From contig CAZELP010000023.1 in assembly GCA_964513205.1 (NCBI GenBank), positions 1-27,385 on the forward strand: 27,385 nucleotides of DNA, in the 5' to 3' direction. This DNA comes from JAGVJT01 sp964513205 (GTDB lineage Bacteria; Pseudomonadota; Gammaproteobacteria; Legionellales; Legionellaceae). Both the position numbers and the translations under genes were made by a program. Below are positions 17,482 through 25,060 of the stretch, piece by piece (within the stretch, counting starts at the first letter, position 1; every line of letters begins with the position of its first letter). The notes beneath the pieces are model-generated. The model was not told the origin of the DNA. It saw nothing but the letters and a program-made list of their open reading frames with translations, and ran no database searches.

Positions 17482-19405
17482 CTGGTTTTTTTCGCGGTGG
17501 GGTGATGAATGTACAAAATTCAAGATTAATCTCAACAGGTTTCTGTTCTTTTGTTTTTTGTATTTTCGAAGTTTTGACGCCCATTTTGCGAGTGGATTTT
17601 TTTTCTACTGATTCTGACTTGAATGCACTGCTGTCTTTTTTATTCATTTTTTTATCCACTTTGCCACGATACAGATAAGGTGATGGGCAGCAAGGACATT
17701 CAGAAAGAATAGAGTCTTCGACTGATTGTGTTTTATTTTTTTCGAGATAGCCATTCATTTTTGATGTCGAATTTTCTGGCATTTGATTTGTCTTTCGATC
17801 CGTTTTCAGTGTGAAAGGTAGGGGTATTTCAGGCAAAATTTCTTTGGCTTTAAAAAGATCGTGAAAACTTTTTTGCAGTTTTTTATCGGCATTCAATTGA
17901 CTTCCCATATAGTCCCAAAGGGTTGATAGAAACTGGATAGGAGAGAAGACAAAGTTCAACAAACGAGAGGGAAGATCGTCGTCGTGATGGTGATCTTCTC
18001 CGCCCAAACGTTCTTTTAACAAAGATTCGGTATTGTGATAATGACGTTTACTTTTGATAAAATAATGTCCATCTTCAAACAGTTCGCTCACGATCCCCAA
18101 AAGAGCAGACAACGTCTGAGATAAACCAGGTACGCGATCGGATGTCACCCCGATACTGATAAGGTGTCCTAAAAATAAAACAAATCGCAAAGGGGTCAGT
18201 GTGGCAATTAAGATGAGTCGGAAAGGATTGATACGTTGTAGGAGGTGCTCTTGATTCCACTGTTTTTGTATCAGGTATTTGAAATCTTCCCAGTCTCTCT
18301 TCCAATATTTACTGTCGTCGAGTGCTTCGTCAATCATGTTGAGTGATTCAGTCGAGTTTTCTAGATTAAATGCCAGTGCCGCAATACTGGTGATGATGGG
18401 AATAACGACAGCCAATATCTTTGAGAAAACAGTTCGTACCGAGCGAAACAGCGCAGGTGTTTGTTGAATAATGGTAAACCATGTTCCTGCTGTACAAATG
18501 GTCAACATGACAGCCAAACCACCTAACACAACGCTTGTGCCAATCGTTGCTGTATTACGCCAGGTGAGCCCGTTTTGCTTATAGTCTGCTTTAAGCTTTT
18601 CTATGCGTGCTTGAATTCTTTCGTGGAGTACGACGTTTTTCAATGTATTGTATGTCAAAAGACCATATGCGATTCCTGAAACAATAGACATTGGAACAAT
18701 TAAGATAGGGAGCGGAATCGCAAGTGTTGCAAGAAGAGGAATGACTGCAAATGTCTCTACGAGAAGATAGCTTGTGCCAATACTCATTGCGATGGCGGTA
18801 AAAATGCCAAATGCACGGATTTTAGATTCAAAAGGCAGTCGACGTTTTTGTTCGTTTTCAAAATGTGTTTGCAGTGAGATAGAAGATTGATTTGCATTGG
18901 TGCGAAGAGGATATTTTCTTAAAAACAACACCATTTGGCGCTCTTCTTCTGTTAATTGGGTCTCATCTGAGCAGGTTAGATAGGTGAGAAATTTTTTTTC
19001 AAGCGCCTCAAGCCGGCTTTCGATGTCTTGTTTTTTTCTTCTTCTGGATGGGGTGAGTGCTTGATGTTCAAATGCATGTAATTGATGTAGCGTCGATTCG
19101 TATTCCAAGAAAAAATCAGGACGATTTTCATGAGGAATATGGTGTGGAAAATAATCTCTTAAAATAATTTTAGCAAGCTCTAGTGGCATTGCATTTCGAT
19201 TAAAAAGGCTTTGTAAAGCGCCTTTTAGATTTTGTAAATAAATTTCACCTTCGTAAGCAACTGAGAGTACAAATGCAAAAGAGGCGATGATAAGATTGGG
19301 CCACAAGGCATATAGTCCACCAAAACTTAAAAGACCAATGATGAGGCTGGCACCCAACGTTAACGAAAGTAAAAGGAGCTGATAAGCGAGGCGTTTAAGA
19401 GTCAT
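17399..19405 (-). CDS. Polytopic inner-membrane protein, function unknown
   Basis: A 668-residue protein I do not recognise by name. Hydrophobic spans lie at about 8-31 and 33-51, then 198-220 and 222-250, 287-314, 328-346 and 396-420, suggesting six to eight membrane segments separated by charged helical loops. Residues 413-450 contain a conserved-looking amphipathic stretch (GVTSDRVPG, ELFEDGHYF), followed by an acidic/His patch (EDHHHDDD, 470-477). The last 150 residues are low-complexity, rich in Lys, Ser and Thr, probably cytoplasmic, with a CPCC motif near 570. The start ATG has no strong Shine-Dalgarno site. It closes a block of three lineage-specific genes on the minus strand. The tail is coded antisense to the last 83 bp of rep; both frames are open there and I see no frameshift. 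Confidence 0.72.
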   Translation of the reverse strand: MTLKRLAYQLLLLSLTLGASLIIGLLSFGGLYALWPNLIIASFAFVLSVAYEGEIYLQNLKGALQSLFNRNAMPLELAKIILRDYFPHHIPHENRPDFFLEYESTLHQLHAFEHQALTPSRRRKKQDIESRLEALEKKFLTYLTCSDETQLTEEERQMVLFLRKYPLRTNANQSSISLQTHFENEQKRRLPFESKIRAFGIFTAIAMSIGTSYLLVETFAVIPLLATLAIPLPILIVPMSIVSGIAYGLLTYNTLKNVVLHERIQARIEKLKADYKQNGLTWRNTATIGTSVVLGGLAVMLTICTAGTWFTIIQQTPALFRSVRTVFSKILAVVIPIITSIAALAFNLENSTESLNMIDEALDDSKYWKRDWEDFKYLIQKQWNQEHLLQRINPFRLILIATLTPLRFVLFLGHLISIGVTSDRVPGLSQTLSALLGIVSELFEDGHYFIKSKRHYHNTESLLKERLGGEDHHHDDDLPSRLLNFVFSPIQFLSTLWDYMGSQLNADKKLQKSFHDLFKAKEILPEIPLPFTLKTDRKTNQMPENSTSKMNGYLEKNKTQSVEDSILSECPCCPSPYLYRGKVDKKMNKKDSSAFKSESVEKKSTRKMGVKTSKIQKTKEQKPVEINLEFCTFITPPRKKPVKSTRLTKASSLQDETQPNVETQIHPA

Positions 19406-19451
19406 TTTTTCTACATTTTTGTTGTAAGAATATTTGTTACTTTATAACAAA

Positions 19452-19466
19452 TAAGAATTATTATCA
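19452..19466 (-). promoter_or_regulatory. Fur-box-like sequence upstream of the membrane-protein gene
   Basis: On the minus strand TGATAATAATTCTTA matches 12 of 14 positions of the 7-1-7 Fur consensus (TGATAATnATTATCA) about 50 bp before the ATG. The surroundings are very A/T-rich, so a chance match is plausible. Confidence 0.25.
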
Positions 19467-19498
19467 ATAAAAATCGTTTATCAAAAACACAGGATGAT

Positions 19499-19533
19499 AA
19501 AAACACTCTCCATCATGGACATGACGGAGAGTG
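19499..19533 (-). terminator. Factor-independent terminator of the 289-residue helical-protein gene
   Basis: On the minus strand an 8-bp stem CACTCTCC/GGAGAGTG, extended inward by a TCAT/ATGA pairing after one mismatch, followed by TTTTT. It lies about 10 bp after the stop codon at 19544. Confidence 0.85.
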
Positions 19534-19543
19534 CGAGTGTGAG

Positions 19544-20413
19544 TTAGCTTGGGGTTACTGACGATGCAGTTGGAGCAGCTTCTTCATCATGGCTGTCTTC
19601 TGTAGCAACAGTGTTGTTTTGAGCGAACATAGACCGTGAAGTCAGTTCAGCCATAACGTTAGCCATCCGTTTTTTCACTTGTTCTCGAGGGTTTTTTGCT
19701 GCTTCATTGACACGCTGTGCCCGAGCATCTGCTTTTTCTTGCGCTGCTCTTTTTTCTTCGAGTTCGCGATGAAGAGCAGGAATTGATTTTTCTAGAATCG
19801 TTTCCAGTTCTTGCGCGAGTTCAGTTTTTGGAGCTTGTACATAAGCTTTGTACTCTGGATCGTTTGCTTTTGTGCTTTCGTTTCCTTTTGCCCACGTCAA
19901 GAATCGGTCAAATAGATTCAGGACCGCACGCAGACTGTTGATTAGAAAATGTTGTACTCGCTCGATGATTGTTTGTGGTTTTTTCAGATTTTCTGCATTG
20001 TCTAAAAGAATTTGCTCACATTTTTCAACGTATTCTGCAAGCGTCAATCTTCCTTCCGTCAGATTTTGTGTTTCGAGTTCGAATGCATCTCGAATGCCAT
20101 CGATAATTGTTTTCATTTTTGCGCTTTTAACATGAGACTCGAGCGTTTTGATGAATTGATTGATTGTTTCAACAGCCATATTCTCTTCATTCATGCCTAT
20201 TGTTCCGAATCTTTTCATTTCCCCTCGAAGTTTAAGCAATGCATCCATTCTTTCGTTTTCATTTTCAGGAAACTTTCCAGTGTAAGATTTGGCTTTTTCA
20301 CGTTTCAATTGAGCTTCTTTTCGAATATTTTGAAGACGAACATTTGCTTCAAACACAGCCAGTGGTGCAAATGTTTCATGAGTTGCTGGGTTTTTTTCGA
20401 TTTCATTAGGCAT
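19544..20413 (-). CDS. Helical/coiled-coil protein of unknown function
   Basis: A 289-residue, highly charged and mostly helical soluble protein. The frame extends back to 20482, but the ATG at 20413 is preceded by a strong Shine-Dalgarno (GAGGAG, about 6 bases away) and is chosen. A hydrophobic amphipathic helix (IERVQHFLINSLRAVLNLFD, about residues 152-171) precedes a charged coiled coil (ELAQELETILEK to AARAQ-like Ala/Glu/Arg repeats). The C-terminus is acidic and then Ser/Thr/Pro-rich (EDSHDEEAAPTASSVTPS). The layout matches the next gene upstream, suggesting distant paralogues. No enzyme motif is visible. The acidic tail resembles Dot/Icm-type secretion signals, but that is only a suggestion. 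It has its own promoter and terminator. Confidence 0.7.
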   Translation of the reverse strand: MPNEIEKNPATHETFAPLAVFEANVRLQNIRKEAQLKREKAKSYTGKFPENENERMDALLKLRGEMKRFGTIGMNEENMAVETINQFIKTLESHVKSAKMKTIIDGIRDAFELETQNLTEGRLTLAEYVEKCEQILLDNAENLKKPQTIIERVQHFLINSLRAVLNLFDRFLTWAKGNESTKANDPEYKAYVQAPKTELAQELETILEKSIPALHRELEEKRAAQEKADARAQRVNEAAKNPREQVKKRMANVMAELTSRSMFAQNNTVATEDSHDEEAAPTASSVTPS

Positions 20414-20517
20414 ACAAAACTCCTCAATGTATCTTGTTAGTGGTTTACAGATGACAAACCTATCTGTTTTTGTGTCATACAATTCATTTATTGCTCAACG
20501 ACTTGTAAAACGAGTCC

Positions 20518-20546
20518 ATTATATAAATCTATTGTTTTAAAATCAA
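20518..20546 (-). promoter_or_regulatory. Predicted strong promoter for the 289-residue helical-protein gene
   Basis: On the minus strand TTGATT (20546-20541), a 17-base spacer and a perfect TATAAT (20523-20518). It gives a leader of roughly 95 nt before the ATG at 20413. Confidence 0.65.
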
Positions 20547-20580
20547 GCTGTTTTGTATTTATTTTGTTATGTTGGTGAAT

Positions 20581-20608
20581 AAAAAAACCAGGCATATGCC
20601 TGGTTTTT
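20581..20608 (-). terminator. Terminator of the His-rich helical-protein gene (symmetrical)
   Basis: The perfect palindrome ACCAGGCATATGCCTGGT is flanked by A-run and T-run, forming a GC-rich stem followed by T5 when read on the minus strand. It lies 16 bp after the stop at 20624. The symmetry would also allow it to work on the plus strand. Confidence 0.85.
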
Positions 20609-20623
20609 AGAAGCAGTAACTTT

Positions 20624-21379
20624 TTATTTTTTAAGTTTTGCGGGCTGGTGTGTCATTTTTTCTTCCTGGAACTCCATGAGTCCGTCAATTTTATGATGAT
20701 ATTCTTTCATCAACTTCCCTAACTCTGACTCTGGTTTTTTGAACATGCTTGATTTGGTTCCAAAAATATAGTTGGACATTTTTTCAAGCAGTCTGAGCAT
20801 TGCTCTAACTACATTTGCTATGTGCTCAAATACTCCTTTGGGTTCACGATGATGCATCTTATGGTGCTTATCACGATGATCTTTCAGGAGCTTCATACAA
20901 TTTGTTTTGTACATTTTTAAGTCGCCCAAGCGTCTGAATTCATCAGTTTCGTGTCCAAGATGTTCAATCAGAACTTTGACGCTCTTATGATGCTTATGTG
21001 GCTCAAGCGCTTTTTTAAAATCAGTCAAAATAGCTCTTATTTCCGTCACTTTGTGATTGAAAATAGTTTTTGCTTCCATCACTTTGTGGGAGTGATGAGC
21101 CATTTTTTTCGCTTTTTCTTGTCGTTTTTCTATTTCCAGAAGTTTGTCATCCAACTCTCCTAGAGCACCTAGCATTCTTTCTTTAAGTGTTTGAAGCTTA
21201 TTCGCTTTTCTATTTTTGATATTTGCGCAATAAAAAGAAACAAGCTTCTCCAACTCATCTCTGGCTTCTTTAACGTGAGCATGGCCCTTGTTTGCTTTTT
21301 TCATAATACCATCAAGTAAGCCTTTATGCTTTGAGTGAAGATGATCGTCGCTGACTACTTCATGTTTATTATGTGACAT
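20624..21379 (-). CDS. Histidine-rich helical protein of unknown function
   Basis: A 251-residue, strongly basic, Lys- and His-rich helical protein. The frame is open to 21463, but the ATG at 21379 with GGAG seven bases upstream is the likely start (MSHNKHEVV). Histidine clusters (HSKHKG, AHHSHK, EPHKHHKS, DKHHKMHHRE) are spread along the chain and could bind metal or nucleic acid. An amphipathic segment (VFEHIANVVRAMLRLLEKM) resembles the corresponding helix of the downstream 289-residue protein, including a shared LRAxLxL-like core, so the two are probably distant paralogues. No signal peptide, membrane span or catalytic motif is seen. Confidence 0.7.
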   Translation of the reverse strand: MSHNKHEVVSDDHLHSKHKGLLDGIMKKANKGHAHVKEARDELEKLVSFYCANIKNRKANKLQTLKERMLGALGELDDKLLEIEKRQEKAKKMAHHSHKVMEAKTIFNHKVTEIRAILTDFKKALEPHKHHKSVKVLIEHLGHETDEFRRLGDLKMYKTNCMKLLKDHRDKHHKMHHREPKGVFEHIANVVRAMLRLLEKMSNYIFGTKSSMFKKPESELGKLMKEYHHKIDGLMEFQEEKMTHQPAKLKK

Positions 21380-21480
21380 GATTTTCTCCAATATAAAGTT
21401 GTTTTCACAATTTGAGTATAGGACATGTTTTATTTTTTGCATGATGAGTGTAAAAAAAGTCAATTTGAATGGTTATCCTA

Positions 21481-21509
21481 GATATTGTTCATCTACAATT
21501 AACAATATC
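21481..21509 (+). promoter_or_regulatory. Perfect 9-bp inverted repeat around a -10-like TACAAT
   Basis: GATATTGTT (21481-21489) and its exact reverse complement AACAATATC (21501-21509) are separated by 11 bases that contain TACAAT (21494-21499). Arm centres are 20 bp apart, about two helical turns, which suits a dimeric regulator over a promoter. It ends 24 bp before the ATG at 21533. A poor -35 suggests that regulation matters. Confidence 0.5.
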
Positions 21510-21532
21510 CATTCGACAAAAGGGGAAGATTT

Positions 21533-22399
21533 ATGTGTCGTTTAGCTGCGTATCTGGGTCAAAAGGATGTCTTGCTCGAAGATGTGTTGGTTAAGCCTGT
21601 CAACTCTTTGGTTTCTCAAAGTTTGAAAGCGCGTGAAACTGATGTCATGACCAATGGTGATGGCTTTGGATTAGGGTGGTATGCGCATGACATTAGTCCA
21701 GAACCTGCTTTGTTTACGTCCATCATGCCGGCATGGAGTGATCGAAATTTATCGCATCTCACTTCACGTATGAAATCCACTGCTTTTTTTGCGCATGTGC
21801 GTGCCGCAAGTGAAGGGGGCGTGACACAATACAACTGCCATCCTTTTATTTTTAAGCAATGGATGTTTATGCACAATGGTGGAATTGCTCATTTTCTTAA
21901 AGTGAAACGCCATTTGCGTCGGTTACTGGATGATGACATTTACAATTGGATCAAAGGGGATACCGATTCGGAACATCTTTTTGGATTGGCCATGCAAATT
22001 GCAAAAGGGCGAAGTCTGAATTCGGTAAATGATTTGGCTGATGTCCTAGAGGAAACTTTTCAGGAGATCATTCTGCTGACAAAAACATTTAACGTAGAAG
22101 ACATGTCTTATTTTAACGTTTGTTTGACGGATGGGCGACGTTTGGTGGTGAGTCGTTATTGCAGTGATCCCAATATTAAAGCCTTGACCATGCATTATTC
22201 CCTTGGGCATCACATTATCTCGCGAGTTCAAGATAAAAAAGGACAACCCATTATGTCACATACGGGCAAAACAAAGAGCATATTGGTTTCATCAGAAAAA
22301 TTAAGTGATGTCAGCCAAGAGTGGCATATGTTGCCTGCTCAACATTTCTTGTTGGTGGATGAAGATCTCAATGTTTCCATTCGAAAGATAAAAATTTAG
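21533..22399 (+). CDS. yafJ: Class II glutamine amidotransferase, YafJ-type
   Basis: A 288-residue N-terminal-nucleophile amidotransferase domain protein. Cys-2 (MCRLAAYLG) is the expected nucleophile. DGFGLGWY, FFAHVRAASEG, YNCHPF and MHNGGI are the conserved glutamine-binding and active-site motifs of the GATase_4/YafJ group. There is no fused synthase domain, so the amide acceptor is unknown; the related EgtC removes glutamate in ergothioneine synthesis, but no such genes are nearby. The start is supported by AGGGGA about seven bases upstream. An inverted repeat lies just ahead. It converges on obgE, with 26 bp between the stop codons holding only a weak ACTC/GAGT stem followed by T5. Confidence 0.88.
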   Translation: MCRLAAYLGQKDVLLEDVLVKPVNSLVSQSLKARETDVMTNGDGFGLGWYAHDISPEPALFTSIMPAWSDRNLSHLTSRMKSTAFFAHVRAASEGGVTQYNCHPFIFKQWMFMHNGGIAHFLKVKRHLRRLLDDDIYNWIKGDTDSEHLFGLAMQIAKGRSLNSVNDLADVLEETFQEIILLTKTFNVEDMSYFNVCLTDGRRLVVSRYCSDPNIKALTMHYSLGHHIISRVQDKKGQPIMSHTGKTKSILVSSEKLSDVSQEWHMLPAQHFLLVDEDLNVSIRKIKI

Positions 22400-22425
22400 G
22401 GCAAGCCGACTCGGAGAAGGAGTTT

Positions 22426-23451
22426 TTATACCGTATCGGCATTTTGAGTTTCGATATGTTGCATGAGCGCATAGCAGAGTTCTTCTGTGCCTCGTTTTTC
22501 GATGGCACTGATCACAAAGACGCGATCTTTCCAATTCATTGCAGACAAAATTTCTTGAACTGCCGTGTGTTGTGCTTCTTCATCTGCCAGATGGTCGATT
22601 TTGTTGAGCACAAGCCAACGAGGTTTTTCTAAGAGTTGTGGGTCGTAAAGCTCAAGTTCTTTTAGGATGGTATTTGCACTGACAACAGGGTCACTGCCAT
22701 CAAAAGGGGCAATGTCAATCACATGCAGCAAAATCGATGTTCGAGACAGGTGTCTTAAAAATTGATGACCCAATCCAGCTCCAGATGACGCGCCTTCAAT
22801 TAAACCCGGAATGTCTGCGACCACAAAGCTTTTATAAGGACCAACTCTAACCACACCAAGATTCGGGTGTAATGTGGTGAAAGGATAATCTGCAACTTTG
22901 GGTTTTGCGCTGGAAATGGCGCGAATCAGCGTTGATTTTCCTGCATTTGGAAGGCCGAGAAGTCCTACATCAGCAAGGACACGAAGTTCCAATCGAAGTT
23001 CTCGTTTGTCACCTAAAGATCCCGTTGTGGTTTGACGAGGCGCTCGGTTAATACTGCTTTTGAATCGAGTGTTTCCGAGACCGTGAAATCCACCTTGTGC
23101 AACCAAAAGGCGTTTGCCATGCACTTCGAGATCGCCAATTTTTTCATCTGTTTCGGCGTCAAACACAAGTGTACCAACCGGGACTTTGAGGGTCAGATCG
23201 TGGCCTGCTTTTCCTGTGCAATTTCCGCCCATCCCAGGCTGACCATTTTCCGCTTTAAAATTTCTTTGAAAACGAAAATCGACCAGAGTTGTGAGCTCAT
23301 TAGTTCCTTCTAGATAGATAGAGCCACCATCGCCACCATCGCCTCCATCAGGACCGCCTTTGGGAATAAATTTTTCGCGACGAAAGCTAAGGCAGCCACG
23401 ACCACCATGGCCGGCCTCTACTTTGATTGTCGCTTCATCAATAAATTTCAT
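22426..23451 (-). CDS. obgE: GTPase Obg/CgtA
   Basis: Essential ribosome-associated GTPase in 50S maturation and growth control. It has 341 residues. The N-terminal Obg domain has the expected glycine-rich repeats (GHGGRG, GGPDGGDGGDGG, PGMGGNCTGKAG). The G domain has GLPNAGKS at 166-173, DIPGLIEGA and NKID. There is no long acidic C-terminal extension. It is the last gene of rplU-rpmA-obgE, a standard bacterial order, 19 bp after rpmA. Confidence 0.97.
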   Translation of the reverse strand: MKFIDEATIKVEAGHGGRGCLSFRREKFIPKGGPDGGDGGDGGSIYLEGTNELTTLVDFRFQRNFKAENGQPGMGGNCTGKAGHDLTLKVPVGTLVFDAETDEKIGDLEVHGKRLLVAQGGFHGLGNTRFKSSINRAPRQTTTGSLGDKRELRLELRVLADVGLLGLPNAGKSTLIRAISSAKPKVADYPFTTLHPNLGVVRVGPYKSFVVADIPGLIEGASSGAGLGHQFLRHLSRTSILLHVIDIAPFDGSDPVVSANTILKELELYDPQLLEKPRWLVLNKIDHLADEEAQHTAVQEILSAMNWKDRVFVISAIEKRGTEELCYALMQHIETQNADTV

Positions 23452-23470
23452 ACATCAACAATAGGGCTAA

Positions 23471-23749
23471 TTAAGCCTCGACTTCTACAAATTCGACGGG
23501 ATCAATTGTGACGTATTGACGATTTTTCGCGCCTTTTGTAACGAACTTCACAAGACCTGTGACTCGTGCATAAAGTGTATGATCTCGACCAAGACCGACG
23601 CCTGTTCCTGCATGGAACTTTGTGCCACGTTGACGTACTAGAACTTCACCAGCACTGACGAGTTCCCCACCAAAACGCTTGACACCAAGGTACTTCGGTT
23701 TCGAGTCGCGACCGTTACGGGTACTACCACCTGCTTTTTTCGTTGCCAT
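23471..23749 (-). CDS. rpmA: 50S ribosomal protein L27
   Basis: 92-residue ribosomal protein beside the peptidyl-transferase centre. MATKKAGGSTRNGRDSKPKY and the RQRGTKFHAGTGVGLGRDHTL segment are diagnostic. The N-terminus begins directly with MATKKAGG, without the cleaved extension found in Firmicutes. It lies 14 bp after rplU. Confidence 0.98.
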   Translation of the reverse strand: MATKKAGGSTRNGRDSKPKYLGVKRFGGELVSAGEVLVRQRGTKFHAGTGVGLGRDHTLYARVTGLVKFVTKGAKNRQYVTIDPVEFVEVEA

Positions 23750-23763
23750 TTCTTTCTATCCTC

Positions 23764-24075
23764 TTACTGACTAATCGCGGTAATTTTAACTTGCGTATAG
23801 TTTTGTCGATGCCCCATTTGTTTCATGTGGTGCTTACGACGTCTAAATTTGATAATTTTAATTTTCTTGTGACGACCATGTTCAACCACATCGGCTTGAA
23901 CAACGGCTTTCTTGACCATTGGTGTGCCGCAAGTTGTTTTGTCGCCATCGACAATCATTAAGACTTCTGAGAAATCAACGGTACTGCCTACTTCTGCAGA
24001 AAGTTGTTCCACTTTGAGCATGTCGCCCACTTGAACGCGGTACTGTTTACCGCCGGTTTTGATGACTGCATACAT
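23764..24075 (-). CDS. rplU: 50S ribosomal protein L21
   Basis: Binds 23S rRNA in the large subunit. MYAVIKTGGKQYRVQVGD is the canonical start and gives 103 residues, the same length as in E. coli. The frame is open to 24114, and an adjacent ATG one codon upstream (24078) is also possible. GGAG lies eight bases before the chosen start. HHMKQMGHRQNYTQVKI matches the L21 C-terminal signature. First gene of the rplU-rpmA-obgE operon. Confidence 0.97.
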   Translation of the reverse strand: MYAVIKTGGKQYRVQVGDMLKVEQLSAEVGSTVDFSEVLMIVDGDKTTCGTPMVKKAVVQADVVEHGRHKKIKIIKFRRRKHHMKQMGHRQNYTQVKITAISQ

Positions 24076-24122
24076 CATTGATTCTCCAAACTTGCTTCTG
24101 TTGTAATTTACCAAAGTGCCAC

Positions 24123-24151
24123 ATTCTATAAAAGTTCTCGAATGACTTCAA
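24123..24151 (-). promoter_or_regulatory. Predicted promoter for rplU-rpmA-obgE
   Basis: On the minus strand TTGAAG (24151-24146), a 17-base spacer, TAGAAT (24128-24123). Its -35 overlaps the -35 of the divergent rplY promoter. Confidence 0.55.
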
Positions 24152-24175
24152 GTTGATTTTAAAATATTGTATACT
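24147..24175 (+). promoter_or_regulatory. Predicted rplY promoter with GC-rich discriminator
   Basis: TTCAAG (24147-24152), a 17-base spacer, TATACT (24170-24175), then TCGCGCGG before the predicted start near 24182. A GC-rich discriminator is typical of stringently controlled rRNA and ribosomal-protein promoters. Confidence 0.5.
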
Positions 24176-24181
24176 TCGCGC

Positions 24182-24314
24182 GGCTTAAAACCTTTTATAA
24201 GCCACATGAAAGAGATTTTTATCACACATTTTGTGAAAAAACAAATCACTTTTGTTTTTTTTAATAGCACCAAACTGGTCGCAAGTTTAGTGCCTCAACC
24301 ATTGGAGACAGCGT
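24182..24314 (+). promoter_or_regulatory. Structured rplY leader
   Basis: The roughly 130-nt leader holds three pairings. GGCTTA/TAAGCC (24182-24203) sits at the predicted 5' end. A 10-bp almost pure A/U stem (24236-24245 with 24251-24260) runs into a T-tract. A hairpin at 24267-24293 has GCAC/GTGC, a C-A mismatch, AAACT/AGTTT and loop GGTCGCA. GGAG at 24304-24307 is the ribosome site. A role in control of rplY is inference. Confidence 0.35.
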
Positions 24315-25010
24315 ATGTCTATTCATTTAGAAGCAGAATCAAGAGCAGATGTAGGGAAGGGTGCGAGCCGCCGCCTTCGTCGTCTTGAGGGTAAAATTCC
24401 TGCAGTATTGTACGGCGGGGATAAAGAAGCACAACCAATTTTGCTGGCGCATAAAAATGTAATCAAGGCTTTGGAACATGAAAGCATCTATTCAAGTGTT
24501 TTTGATTTGACTGTAGATGGCGCAAAAAAACCTGAGCGTGTGATCCTTAAAGCGTTGCAACGTCATCCTTACAAACCACAAATCATGCATATGGATTTGC
24601 AGCGTGTTTCTGCAACTGATATTTTGGTAAAAATGATTCCAATCCACTTCATTAACGAAGAAAAAGCTCCAGGTCTTACTGAGGGCGGTGTAATCAATCA
24701 CACCATGACTCAAGTTGAAGTTCGGTGCGAGGCTCGTCATTTGCCTGAATTTATTGAGTTGGATTTGTCTGGCTTGGCACTCAATGATGTGCTGCATTTG
24801 ACTGACTTAAAACTACCTAAAGGTGTTGAGTTGGCAATTGACCCGACAACAGGTGATCACAACCATCCAGTGGTTGGTATTCATTTGAGTCGAGCAGAAA
24901 TCAGTGAAGAAGCAGAAGAAACTGCTGAAGAAGAAACACTTGAGGCTTCAGAAGAGAACGCGGATGAAGCGGCTCCAGCTGAAGACGAAAGCGCTAAAGA
25001 TAGCGAATAA
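24315..25010 (+). CDS. rplY: 50S ribosomal protein L25, long (CTC) form
   Basis: 231-residue 5S-rRNA-binding protein. The N-terminal L25 domain (GKGASRRLRRLEGKIPAVLYGG, about residues 15-36) is followed by the C-terminal TL5/CTC domain and an acidic Glu/Ala tail (EEAEETAEEETLEASEE). E. coli has only the short 94-residue form; the long form is widespread elsewhere, including Legionella-type gammaproteobacteria. The start follows GGAG by seven bases. It is the first gene of rplY-pth-ychF, a common order. Confidence 0.97.
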   Translation: MSIHLEAESRADVGKGASRRLRRLEGKIPAVLYGGDKEAQPILLAHKNVIKALEHESIYSSVFDLTVDGAKKPERVILKALQRHPYKPQIMHMDLQRVSATDILVKMIPIHFINEEKAPGLTEGGVINHTMTQVEVRCEARHLPEFIELDLSGLALNDVLHLTDLKLPKGVELAIDPTTGDHNHPVVGIHLSRAEISEEAEETAEEETLEASEENADEAAPAEDESAKDSE

Positions 25011-25020
25011 ATCTTATTCT

Positions 25021-25049
25021 GAGTGGTGGTGTTCAGCCACCACTCTTTT
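25021..25049 (+). terminator. Hairpin between rplY and pth, probably a leaky terminator
   Basis: Perfect 9-bp stem GAGTGGTGG (25021-25029)/CCACCACTC (25037-25045), seven-base loop, then only TTTT. It lies 10 bp after the rplY stop and 11 bp before the pth ATG, so partial readthrough into pth-ychF would set their lower level. Confidence 0.65.
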
Positions 25050-25060
25050 GAGTGTGTATC

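Noticed and set aside
20012..20440. 142-codon plus-strand frame, Phe/Ser/Cys-rich.
   Set aside because: Antisense image of the Lys/Glu-rich helical protein; such composition is the usual shadow, with no ribosome site.
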